DNA of 64,000 bases from Mycolicibacterium helvum (GTDB taxonomy: Bacteria; Actinomycetota; Actinomycetes; Mycobacteriales; Mycobacteriaceae), in assembly GCF_010731895.1 (NCBI RefSeq), contig NZ_AP022596.1, positions 6,014,001 to 6,078,000 of the forward strand. The letters run 5' to 3'. Below, one piece after another: positions 46,907 through 54,704 of the stretch. The translations under genes were made by a program, and so were the position numbers. The notes beneath the pieces are model-generated. The model saw nothing but the letters and a program-made list of their open reading frames with translations. It was not told the origin of the DNA and did not search any database. Each line of letters begins with the position of its first letter. Position 1 is the first letter of the stretch.

Positions 46907-48370
46907 TCAGGACAACCGCACCGCAAGGCGGCGAGCAAGTTTGGTGGCCAGGATGTAAGGCGTTGCACCGAAGGGCCACTGGGACACGATTTTCCCGGTA
47001 CCGGCGCGGAAGTAGTTGTTTGTCGTCGCCCACACCGTCTTGGCCAGCTGCGCTTGGATGAGTTCGTTGAATAGGACGAACGCCGACCTGCGCACCTCGA
47101 TGACGGATTTGCCGGTTTTCGCCGCTTTGTCGATCAGGCCTGCGGCGAAACCGGCCTGAGCTTCATAGAAGGCGACCAGCGGCACCGAGTTGGTGTTGGG
47201 TCCATACATGATGAAGAAGTTCGGGAAGTCCGGGACCATCATGCCCAGCAGAGCTTCTGGTTCACCATTCCACGTTTCGTGAAGATCAGCTCCATTCTCA
47301 CCATGTACCTCGAAGTTGCCGAGGTAGTTAGCGGCATCGAAACCAGTTGCCATCACGATAATGTCGAGGTCATGTTCGTCGCCGTTGGCATCGATCGCAC
47401 CGGTGGGGGTGAGACCTTTGACTCCGTGCGGCACCAGAGTGACCTTCGGGTTGCGCAATGCGGCGTAGTACGTGTCGCTGAGCACGGTGCGCTTACCCTC
47501 GAATCCGAACTTCGGCGTGACCAGTTCGAGCAGGTCGGGCCGGGAGCTCAGTTCGCGGTACAGGAAGGCTTGCGCCTTGGCGTGGCGCCGCTTGTGATCA
47601 CGACCACCGACCCTGGCGTGTCCGGAACCGAGCTGGCGGCGGTCGTACTCCAGATATAGCCGGTACCGTCGCCACGCATACACAAGCGGGTTCCGGTTGA
47701 GCCGGCGTTCCCGCGCCGTGAAGGCGCGGGATTCCTTGGGCAGGATCCAGTTTGGTTCGAGTTGGAAGATCTTGACCGCAGCGGCGACTTTCTCGGCTTC
47801 GGTCACGATCTGCACTGCCGAGGAGCCGGTGCCCACCACCGCGACCGACTTGCCGGTCATGTCCAGCCCGTCGACCCAGCGCGACGTGTGGCACATCGCG
47901 CCCTGGAAATCGTTGTCCGCGCGAGCGAACGGCGGCAGCAAGGGAATGTTGAGAAATCCCACCGCGCTGATCACCGCGGTGAAAATGCCGTGGTCGGTAC
48001 CCGACGACGTTGTCACGGTGTAGGTGTGGTCCTCGTCGGACCAGGACACGTCTTCGACCGACTCGCGGAATCGGATCCGGCGCGTGAGATCCCATTTGTC
48101 GGCGACCCCTTCAAGGTAGCCGAGGAGCTCATGCCAGTCCGCGTGCGTGCGGGTCCAGTCATGACGCTCGAACGAGAACGAATAGATATGCGATTCGAGG
48201 TCCACCTCGGCTCCGGGATAGCGGTTATACCACCAAGTGCCACCCAGGCCCTCCGCCTGCTCAAAAATCACGAAATCTTCAATGCCCTTGCGTCGCAGTG
48301 CGACACCGGCGGCGATACCGCTGAAGCCGGCACCGATGATCGCCACGCGTGGTGTTAACTGCCTGTGCAT
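46907..48370 (-). CDS. Flavin-containing (Baeyer-Villiger-type) monooxygenase
   Basis: 487-residue FAD/NADPH monooxygenase. The FAD motif is RVAIIGAGFSGIAAGVALRR, followed by GGTWWYNRYPGAEVDLESHI, typical of class B BVMOs. The fingerprint FxGxxxHxxxW is present as FQGAMCHTSRWVDG, with Val where Pro or Asp usually follows. The second Rossmann motif is VAVVGTGSSAVQIV, and VMATGFDAANYL follows. Ketone oxygenation to esters is the class reaction; N- or S-oxidation is also possible. It begins the short leftward unit BVMO-PuuD-WhiB. GGAGAAC lies upstream of the ATG at 48370, and an operator-like site at 48420-48445. Confidence 0.9.
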   Translation of the reverse strand: MHRQLTPRVAIIGAGFSGIAAGVALRRKGIEDFVIFEQAEGLGGTWWYNRYPGAEVDLESHIYSFSFERHDWTRTHADWHELLGYLEGVADKWDLTRRIRFRESVEDVSWSDEDHTYTVTTSSGTDHGIFTAVISAVGFLNIPLLPPFARADNDFQGAMCHTSRWVDGLDMTGKSVAVVGTGSSAVQIVTEAEKVAAAVKIFQLEPNWILPKESRAFTARERRLNRNPLVYAWRRYRLYLEYDRRQLGSGHARVGGRDHKRRHAKAQAFLYRELSSRPDLLELVTPKFGFEGKRTVLSDTYYAALRNPKVTLVPHGVKGLTPTGAIDANGDEHDLDIIVMATGFDAANYLGNFEVHGENGADLHETWNGEPEALLGMMVPDFPNFFIMYGPNTNSVPLVAFYEAQAGFAAGLIDKAAKTGKSVIEVRRSAFVLFNELIQAQLAKTVWATTNNYFRAGTGKIVSQWPFGATPYILATKLARRLAVRLS

Positions 48371-48419
48371 CGGGGTTCTCCTCGTGAAAGTTGACGCCTC
48401 AAGCTCGACGTCAAAATAT

Positions 48420-48445
48420 CTATAGGTTGAGTATTTAGACCTTTT
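48420..48445. promoter_or_regulatory. Operator-like site upstream of the monooxygenase gene
   Basis: CTATAGGTTGAGTATTTAGA continuing to CCTTTT is AT-rich in a GC-rich context. The AGACC core at 48437-48441 (TTTAGACCTTTTA) and CTATAGG recur in the other island spacers at 56764-56849 and 60082-60154. Probable binding site of the island's GntR regulator, inferred from recurrence. Confidence 0.5.
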
Positions 48446-48487
48446 ATGAAGTTGTCAATAGCCGCTGGTCGCAACAGGGCATGCTGG

Positions 48488-49216
48488 TTACTTGATCTGA
48501 GCGATCCACCCGCCATCAACGACCACGTCGGTGGCGGTGATGAACGAGGCCTGCTCAGACAGTAAGAACGCCACCGCATTGGCGATGTCGGTGGGCAAAC
48601 CGAGCCGGCGCAGCGGGGTGCGGTCCTCCATGTTGGCGCGCCGAGCAGGGTTCTCCTGGTACAGCGGTTCGATCATCGGAGTCAGGATCGCGCCTGGGCA
48701 CACCGTGTTGACCCGAATTCCCTCCGGCCCCAGCTGCAACGCCAAGCTGCGTGACAGGGACACTACGGCGGCCTTGCTGACTTGGTAGGCGTCGAGGGGG
48801 GAATCCATACCTCGAAGTCCCGCAGTGCTGGCCACGTTGACGATCGCCTTGCCCTGGCCGCGGCGCAACAGCGGAATCGCGGCCGTGGTCAATCGCCGCA
48901 GAGCGTGCAGGTTGACCCCTAACGTCAGTTCCCAGACGCTGTCATCGACATCCAGGACTGAACCGTCTCGATCGAACAGTGCGACCCCGGCCGCGTTGAC
49001 CAGATAATCCAGGGCGCCGGCGGGCACGTGCGCCACCAACGTGGGAATGTCTCCGTTCATCAGATCGAAGCCCAGATAGTCGATCTCCACCGGCAACTCG
49101 TCGGGGCGTGGCTTGATGTCAGTGGCCAGAACATGGACGCCGTCGGCAGCCAACCGTATTGCGGTGGCCAGGCCGATCCCGCCGCCGGCACCGGTGACCA
49201 GTGCGGTGGCAGTCAC
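48488..49216 (-). CDS. Short-chain dehydrogenase/reductase (island SDR 1)
   Basis: 242-residue NAD(P)-dependent oxidoreductase. The cofactor loop is ALVTGAGGGIGLATAIRLAA; the NAG motif is NAAGVALFDRDG; Ser lies in IVNVASTAGL and the Y-x3-K pair is in DAYQVSKAAVV. The C-terminus LSEQASFITATDVVVDGGW is standard. The GTG at 49216 overlaps the esterase stop (GTGA) and decides the start. It is last gene of the long leftward operon beginning at 56706. Substrate unknown. An alcohol/ketone step beside the monooxygenase is plausible. Confidence 0.88.
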   Translation of the reverse strand: MTATALVTGAGGGIGLATAIRLAADGVHVLATDIKPRPDELPVEIDYLGFDLMNGDIPTLVAHVPAGALDYLVNAAGVALFDRDGSVLDVDDSVWELTLGVNLHALRRLTTAAIPLLRRGQGKAIVNVASTAGLRGMDSPLDAYQVSKAAVVSLSRSLALQLGPEGIRVNTVCPGAILTPMIEPLYQENPARRANMEDRTPLRRLGLPTDIANAVAFLLSEQASFITATDVVVDGGWIAQIK

Positions 49217-50151
49217 GACCGGACCGGGTTCAACGCCGCGGCCAACTGCCCACCGGCGAATGTCATCGCCTCCGTCGCGGTGGGAAACACTTCGTCCAAC
49301 CCGAAGAATCCGTGCACCATGCCCTGCGTCAGGTGGGTCTGGACCGGCACGCCGGCAGCCGTCAGCGCGGCGGCATACAGCTCGCCCTGGGGCCGGATCG
49401 GATCGCATTCGGCCAAGATGATGGTGGCCGGCGCTAGCCCGGCAAGGTCAGCATCGAGAACGTTCACCCGCCAGTCGGTGGCCGCATCGGGTGCGGGTAG
49501 GTAATTGTCCTGGTGCCACTGCAATTCGTCACGCTCGAGCATCACCCCGTCGTAGTTGGGGTCCATTCCGCGGGCGAGATCCGTAGTGGTCACCGGGTAG
49601 ATCAGCAGTTGGTGCCGCAGCGCCGGGGTGCCAGTGTCACGGGCGTGCAGAGCGACCGCGGCAGCGAGATTGCCCCCGGCACTGTCGCCCGCCACGGCGA
49701 GGTGACTGTGGTCGATATCGAGCCCGGAGGCCGGATCGGCCGCCCATTCCAGCGCATCAATGGCGTCATTGACCGCGGCGGGAAACCGCGCCTCGGGTCC
49801 GCGGCGATATCCCACCGAGAGCACCGCGGACCCGGCTGCGTTGGCCAGCAACCGGGTCGCGGTGTCATGGGAGTCGATGCTGCCCAGCAGCCAACCACCG
49901 CCATGGAAGTAGACAGTCAGCGGCAACACCGCGGTTTCCTCCGCCGGTAGGTAGAGCCGCCCCGGGACCGAGTGCCCATCGCGAGTGGGGATGGCCACGT
50001 CGACCACCCGGTGGACCGGCGGTTTGGCCAGCGCGCCGAAGGTGTTCTCGAAGTTCTGCCGGGCGGTCTCGACCGGCAGCAGGTGAGCGTTGGGTCGGCC
50101 CGAGGCCTTGGCGTCGTCGAGCATCTTCTGCGCGATCGGGTCGATGGGCAT
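49213..50151 (-). CDS. Alpha/beta hydrolase, hormone-sensitive-lipase family esterase
   Basis: 312-residue serine hydrolase. The oxyanion motif is VYFHGGGWLLGSIDSHD, the nucleophile lies in VAGDSAGGNLAAAVALHA, the acid is Asp in ILAECDPIRPQGELY and the His is in GMVHGFFGLDE. This is the HSL/group IV arrangement common in mycobacterial LipN-type enzymes. ATG 50151 follows GAGGAG. It lies 48 bases after the GS-like gene and is coupled to SDR 1. It could hydrolyse an ester or lactone formed by the nearby BVMO. Confidence 0.9.
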   Translation of the reverse strand: MPIDPIAQKMLDDAKASGRPNAHLLPVETARQNFENTFGALAKPPVHRVVDVAIPTRDGHSVPGRLYLPAEETAVLPLTVYFHGGGWLLGSIDSHDTATRLLANAAGSAVLSVGYRRGPEARFPAAVNDAIDALEWAADPASGLDIDHSHLAVAGDSAGGNLAAAVALHARDTGTPALRHQLLIYPVTTTDLARGMDPNYDGVMLERDELQWHQDNYLPAPDAATDWRVNVLDADLAGLAPATIILAECDPIRPQGELYAAALTAAGVPVQTHLTQGMVHGFFGLDEVFPTATEAMTFAGGQLAAALNPVRS

Positions 50152-50199
50152 ATGCGTCTCCTCAGAATCGAAGCGGTAGGGCGGTTGACGGGCAGCGCT

Positions 50200-51582
50200 T
50201 CAGACGCGCTCGTAGTAGCGGCGGCATTCCCAGTCGGTGACCGTGTGGGAGTCGAACGCGGTCAGCTCGTGCTGGCTGGACGTCAGAAGATGTTCGAAGA
50301 CTTCGTCGCTGAATCCGGTCCGCAGCATCTTGCATTCGGCGAAGCGGTGCAGTGCGTCGTGCATCGATGTGGGAACGAGAGTGATGTTTTCGCCGGTCCA
50401 GGCGTTGCCGTCGAAGATCTCCGGGATCGGTAGCTGCCGCTGGATCCCGTCGAGGCCGGCGGCGATAGTCGCCGAGTACGCGTAGTACGGGTTCACATCC
50501 CCACCGGGGATGCGATTCTCCACCCGATAGGACGGTCCATGGCCCACCAACCGGAAGGCGCACGAGCGGTTGTCATTTCCCAGCGCAATGGCTGATCCGG
50601 CGAACTGATCGGGCTGGAATCGCTTGTAGGAGTTGATGGTCGGCGCGAACATCAGCGTGATATCGGCCGCGTGAGCGAGCTGGCCGGCTATGAAGGCACC
50701 GAACTTTTCCGACATGCCGCCGGCCGGTCGCGACGACCAGCACAGACTCTCGTCCATGTCGGCATCCCACATGCTGACATGCAGATGACACGAGGACCCG
50801 ACATCATCGATCTTGGGCTTTGCCATGAATGTCACCGTCAGGTCTGCGGCGTGGGCGAGCTGTTTGACGCCGTATTTGAACAGGACATGCCGGTCGGCCA
50901 TTTCCAGGGTGTCGCAGTAGTCGAGGGTGACTTCCTGCTGTCCCAGGCCCCATTCCGGTTTGGAGGATTCGATGGACACACCAAAGTCCGGCATCTGGTT
51001 GCGGATGCGTTCGATGAACCAGTCGTCCCGACTCGACTGGATCATCTGGTAGTCCGAACGGTAGTCCGAGAGCATCTTCAGGTTCTGATAACCCAGGTCC
51101 CACGCCTCGCGAGGCGGTGTGGCTGCAAGGTAGAACTCCAGTTCGGAGGCGAATTTGAAGCCCAAGCCCTGTTGGCGAGCACGCTCGATCTGATCCCGCA
51201 GGATGGTCCGCGGAGCTACCGCCAGCATGGTGTCTGACCCCGGTTCGAACGCGTCGCAGATCACCAAGGCGGCGTTCGGTTCCCACGGAACCCGCCGCAG
51301 TGTGCTCAGGTCGGGTACCAGGCGAATATCGGCCCACCCGTTGGCGGCGTTGGACACCGGCAGGTCCAGCGGATTCATCTCCAAATCGACGGCGAAGATG
51401 AAGCTGCTGGCGTTGATTCCGTCACCGGCGAGCCCGAGCGAACGGAAAGCCTGAATGGTCAGGCGTTTACCGACCAGCCGACCGTAAGGATCGGGGGTCG
51501 CGCAGATCACCGTGTTGAGCTCTCCGGCATCGGCCAGGACGGTGAATTCGTCGATGCTCAAGCAGTTGTCAGCGGTATTCAT
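50200..51582 (-). CDS. Glutamine synthetase-like gamma-glutamyl ligase A
   Basis: 460-residue member of the GS catalytic superfamily. Metal and ATP residues are kept: the ExE in KFASELEFYLAATPP, two glutamates in ESSKPEWGLGQQEVTLDY, His in GSSCHLHVSMWD, arginines in GNDNRSCAFRLVG and YRVENRIPGGDVNPYYAY. The flap after the INSYKR motif reads FQPDQFAGS, where, by eye, the ammonium-site Glu (E327 in standard GS) is Phe, and the N-terminal WFDGSSI-type ammonium motif is absent. So it probably joins glutamate to an amine other than ammonia. ATG 51582 overlaps the ligase B stop. Known relatives: GlnA3/GlnA4 and PuuA. Confidence 0.88.
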   Translation of the reverse strand: MNTADNCLSIDEFTVLADAGELNTVICATPDPYGRLVGKRLTIQAFRSLGLAGDGINASSFIFAVDLEMNPLDLPVSNAANGWADIRLVPDLSTLRRVPWEPNAALVICDAFEPGSDTMLAVAPRTILRDQIERARQQGLGFKFASELEFYLAATPPREAWDLGYQNLKMLSDYRSDYQMIQSSRDDWFIERIRNQMPDFGVSIESSKPEWGLGQQEVTLDYCDTLEMADRHVLFKYGVKQLAHAADLTVTFMAKPKIDDVGSSCHLHVSMWDADMDESLCWSSRPAGGMSEKFGAFIAGQLAHAADITLMFAPTINSYKRFQPDQFAGSAIALGNDNRSCAFRLVGHGPSYRVENRIPGGDVNPYYAYSATIAAGLDGIQRQLPIPEIFDGNAWTGENITLVPTSMHDALHRFAECKMLRTGFSDEVFEHLLTSSQHELTAFDSHTVTDWECRRYYERV

Positions 51583-52859
51583 TGGTGCTCCAGGTGACGG
51601 TGGTGTTCCCACGCGGTGATGGTTTGACGCTGCCACTGGTCGTAGTGTCGAGCTTCAGCCCGTCGAGTCGCGGCATAGGAACCGCAGAACGGCTTGCCGA
51701 GCGTGTGGGGCAGCCAGTGTGAGTCTTCGAAGGCGGCGACCGCGGCGTGCAGATCGAGGGGCAGCCCAGCGGCGGCATGCCCCGCCGCGGGCAGCTCGAG
51801 CCGCTCGGTCAGACCGTACAGCCCTGCGGCCAGCACTGCGGCGGCCACCAGGTAGGGGCTGGCGTCCGCTCCGGGCCGCCGGTGTTCGACGCGTGCAGAT
51901 GCGCTGTCGCCGAGGATAACCCGGCACGCGGTACTGCGGTCGTCATGCCCCCAGGCGGCGACCGCAGGGGTGAACATCTCGGGATCGATGCGTTTGAACG
52001 AGTTGACGTAGGGATTGAGCATGGCGACGGTGTCGGGCATGCCGGCCAGCAGGCCAGCCAGATAGTGGCGTCCGTGGTCGGACAACGCGCGTCCGCCATC
52101 GGAGAACACGTTGGCCCCGGCACGGGACAGACTGGAATGCACATGCCCGCCAGCACCGGACTTGTCGGCGAAGGGTTTGGCCATGAAGCTGGCGTGCAAT
52201 CCGCGTTCAGCGCAGAGGTCGCGCAGATACTGGCGAGCACGCACCGCGTTATCGGCTGCCCGCAGCGCAGACTCGGGCGCCAGGGTGAACTCGAAGAATC
52301 CCGGCCCGAGTTCGGCGTGGAACATCTCGACGGTGATTCCGATGGACTCCATCCGGTTGATGAACTCGATGGCCAGCTCTTCGGCTTGCGCCGCACGGGT
52401 CAGGCTGTAGGCGTTCTCGGTACCACCGAACGCCCGCCGGTCCCGCGCATCTCGGTGGTCGCCGTGGAACAGCCAGAATTCGTACTCGAAACCGAGCACC
52501 GGGTCCAGGTCCAGGTCGGCGTAGCCGGCCAGCAGACGGCGCAGGGTGTGGCGGGGCGACATCTCGACAGGCTGTCCGTCGGACCCGACCAGGTCGGCGA
52601 TCACCGCATCGGTGTCCGTACGCCAGAGCAGGTCGATACGGGTGGTCTCGTCCGGGCGCAGCGTCGCATCGGGATATCCGTTGTCGGCGTTGCTGAACGG
52701 CGTGTCGGTCACCTCGTCGGTTATCGAGAGGCCGTAGAGGATTGTGCACATCGCCAGCGCCGTCGGCGCGTGAGTCTTGGTGGACCGGACCAGCTTTCCG
52801 CGGAGACCGAGGTCATAATCGGGGATCTCGAGTTGTGTCATCCGCACGCGTTCACTCAT
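51579..52859 (-). CDS. Glutamine synthetase-like gamma-glutamyl ligase B
   Basis: 426-residue GS-superfamily ligase, distinct from its neighbour. Active-site residues are visible as ExE in LGFEYEFWLFHGD, two glutamates in EMFHAELGPGFFEFTLA, His in GAGGHVHSSLSR, arginines in HDDRSTACRVILG and ARVEHRRPGADASPYLVA. After VNSFKR the flap reads IDPEMFTP, again Phe at the place of the ammonium-site Glu. The N-terminal beta-grasp is short (about 100 residues). ATG 52859 is preceded by AAGGAGC and overlaps the upstream gene by 8 bases. A dual ligase pair may form one hetero-oligomer or act on two amines. Confidence 0.87.
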   Translation of the reverse strand: MSERVRMTQLEIPDYDLGLRGKLVRSTKTHAPTALAMCTILYGLSITDEVTDTPFSNADNGYPDATLRPDETTRIDLLWRTDTDAVIADLVGSDGQPVEMSPRHTLRRLLAGYADLDLDPVLGFEYEFWLFHGDHRDARDRRAFGGTENAYSLTRAAQAEELAIEFINRMESIGITVEMFHAELGPGFFEFTLAPESALRAADNAVRARQYLRDLCAERGLHASFMAKPFADKSGAGGHVHSSLSRAGANVFSDGGRALSDHGRHYLAGLLAGMPDTVAMLNPYVNSFKRIDPEMFTPAVAAWGHDDRSTACRVILGDSASARVEHRRPGADASPYLVAAAVLAAGLYGLTERLELPAAGHAAAGLPLDLHAAVAAFEDSHWLPHTLGKPFCGSYAATRRAEARHYDQWQRQTITAWEHHRHLEHQ

Positions 52860-53931
52860 GGGCTGCTCCTTGTGTGCCGTCGCAGCGACGCGGCCGACAC
52901 GACGGGTCTCGGCCAACACGCTCGTAAACCCAGTCGGGGATATCGGCGGGATTGCGGTATACCCACCACGTGCACGAACTCACCGGAGCATCCGGGTTCC
53001 ATTGTGGCGCATCGATGACGCGAGTCGGATAGCCCAGACGATCGATGGGCATGACCTCGTTGAGCTGACAGCAATGCACACAGTACGAACAGATGCCGAC
53101 GGTATTCCAGGCCCAGTCATGCGGCTGCGTGGTTACCGCGAAGCTGAACGGTGCGCCGGCCCTCGGGTTCCCGTCGGTGATCCGGCCATCCAGTGATCGA
53201 CCGCCGGAACCGCATGGCGCGAAACGAAACCCGATGCGGTCGGGCTCGTCGATGATCTCGATGTCGCCCTGACGACCAGTACCGCTGAGATGGGCGTGGA
53301 AGCCGTCAACGATCGCAACCATGAGCTGATGGGCGGACTCGGACCACGGCTGGTGGGATTGGCTGTAACGGCGGGCATGAATGTCGTACCAGTCGGCCAT
53401 CAGGAAGTCCCACAGCCGCCCGAGGTTCTCCTCACCGCCCAGGCGTACGGCGATGTCGACGAGTCCGGACACCCGGTCCACGGCGCGGTCGTGGATGCCC
53501 AGCCAGACGGTGCGGGCAGATTCGATCGCATCGAGGGCCTGTGGGGAGCCCGCGCGGCACGCGTCAGCGGCGTCGGCCACCAGGGCGGTGAACTGTGGCC
53601 ATTCGGCCTGGATCCCGGTCATGGCGCGCTCGCCGATCAGCGCACCGAGGTCGACGATGGCAGCCTCGAGGTCGGCGCCGGGCACACCGCCGTCACGCAG
53701 CCAAGCCGCTGTCGCTTCCGGCCAGCGCTGGTAGATGTCGCGTAGTTCGTCGGCTTCCAGGACCGCGACTTCCACAAGGGCGGCCGCGGCTTCGGTGTCA
53801 CCGGCGGCAAAGTGCTCGGCGGCGCTACGGAACGTGCCTTTGGCCAGCTCTGCCCAAGACCCGAGGCGGGCATCTCGCCCCAATGCCGGTTGGTAGCCGA
53901 CGGGGTGCAGCGGGGAGGTGTCGATCGTCAT
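52852..53931 (-). CDS. Unrecognised Cys-rich protein of the island
   Basis: 359-residue protein I cannot place. The N-terminal 200 residues are mostly helical, Ala-rich, with acidic runs (AAALVEVAVLEADELRDIYQ). The C-terminal part has conserved-looking motifs: RFAPCGSGGRSLDGR, then TQPHDWAWNTVGICSYC, VHCCQLNEVMPIDRLGYP and SSCTWWVYRNPADIPDW. Five cysteines and two histidines within about 75 residues suggest a metal site or a catalytic Cys. No signal peptide or membrane segment. It overlaps the SDR 2 stop by 4 bases upstream and ligase B by 8 bases downstream, so it is co-translated with the ligases and is probably part of the same pathway. Confidence 0.7.
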   Translation of the reverse strand: MTIDTSPLHPVGYQPALGRDARLGSWAELAKGTFRSAAEHFAAGDTEAAAALVEVAVLEADELRDIYQRWPEATAAWLRDGGVPGADLEAAIVDLGALIGERAMTGIQAEWPQFTALVADAADACRAGSPQALDAIESARTVWLGIHDRAVDRVSGLVDIAVRLGGEENLGRLWDFLMADWYDIHARRYSQSHQPWSESAHQLMVAIVDGFHAHLSGTGRQGDIEIIDEPDRIGFRFAPCGSGGRSLDGRITDGNPRAGAPFSFAVTTQPHDWAWNTVGICSYCVHCCQLNEVMPIDRLGYPTRVIDAPQWNPDAPVSSCTWWVYRNPADIPDWVYERVGRDPSCRPRRCDGTQGAAHE

Positions 53932-54704
53932 GTCAGTTCGAACCCACCGTCGACCCGCAAGTCGGTGCCGGTGATGTAACTGGCTTGATCGGAGAGCAGG
54001 AAGGCGACGGCATGGGCGATGTCGGCAGCGGTGGCGAACCGTCCGGCCGGGACCCTGGCGGCCAGCGATGCCGGCAGCACCCCGGTCTCACCGTGAGCGG
54101 CCGCCATCGGGGTCGCGACAAATCCCGGCGAGATGCTGTTGACGCGCACACCATCGGCGGCCAGGGCCCGGGCCGCGGTACGGGTCAGTTGCGCCAACCC
54201 TGCTTTGGAGGCCGCGTACTGCGGCGTGGGGTCGGGATCGGTCAGTGCGACGACCCGGTCGGCTTCGATAGAGGTGATATTGACGACCGCGGCGCCGACT
54301 GCATTGCGCAACGCCGGCGCCAGGGAGTCAATCACGTTGTAGGCGCCGATGAGGTTGATCTCCAAGGCTCGCAACCACATCGCGCGATCAACGCCCACGA
54401 ACCCGGTGTTGTCGAGAACACCGGCGCAGTTGACCACATAGGAGATGTCGTCGACAGCGACCCCCGCCTCGCTCAGCCGCTGCGTCAGGTCGGGGTCGCG
54501 GACGTCGGCAGCCAGAGCGAGTTGCAGCTCGGCACGGTGGCGCGGCCGCGGCGCAGGAGGTCGTACATCCAGAGCGATGGTGCGGATCCCCGCATCCAGC
54601 AAGAGATCTGCGACGGCAGCGCCGATGCCCGAAGCCGCGCCGGTGACGATCGCGTCCCCGCCGCTGAAGGTCAGCGGCAACGACTTGGTCGGTACTCCCG
54701 TCAT
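53928..54704 (-). CDS. Short-chain dehydrogenase/reductase (island SDR 2)
   Basis: 258-residue SDR. Cofactor loop DAIVTGAASGIGAAVADLL; NAG motif VVNCAGVLDNTGFVG; Ser in VVNITSIEADRVVALT; Y-x3-K in QYAASKAGLAQLTR; C-terminal LSDQASYITGTDLRVDGGF. ATG 54704 overlaps the DUF1116 stop (ATGA), and its own stop overlaps the Cys-rich gene start. The order within a tightly overlapping operon suggests a dehydrogenation step close to the DUF1116 protein. Substrate unknown. Confidence 0.88.
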   Translation of the reverse strand: MTGVPTKSLPLTFSGGDAIVTGAASGIGAAVADLLLDAGIRTIALDVRPPAPRPRHRAELQLALAADVRDPDLTQRLSEAGVAVDDISYVVNCAGVLDNTGFVGVDRAMWLRALEINLIGAYNVIDSLAPALRNAVGAAVVNITSIEADRVVALTDPDPTPQYAASKAGLAQLTRTAARALAADGVRVNSISPGFVATPMAAAHGETGVLPASLAARVPAGRFATAADIAHAVAFLLSDQASYITGTDLRVDGGFELT

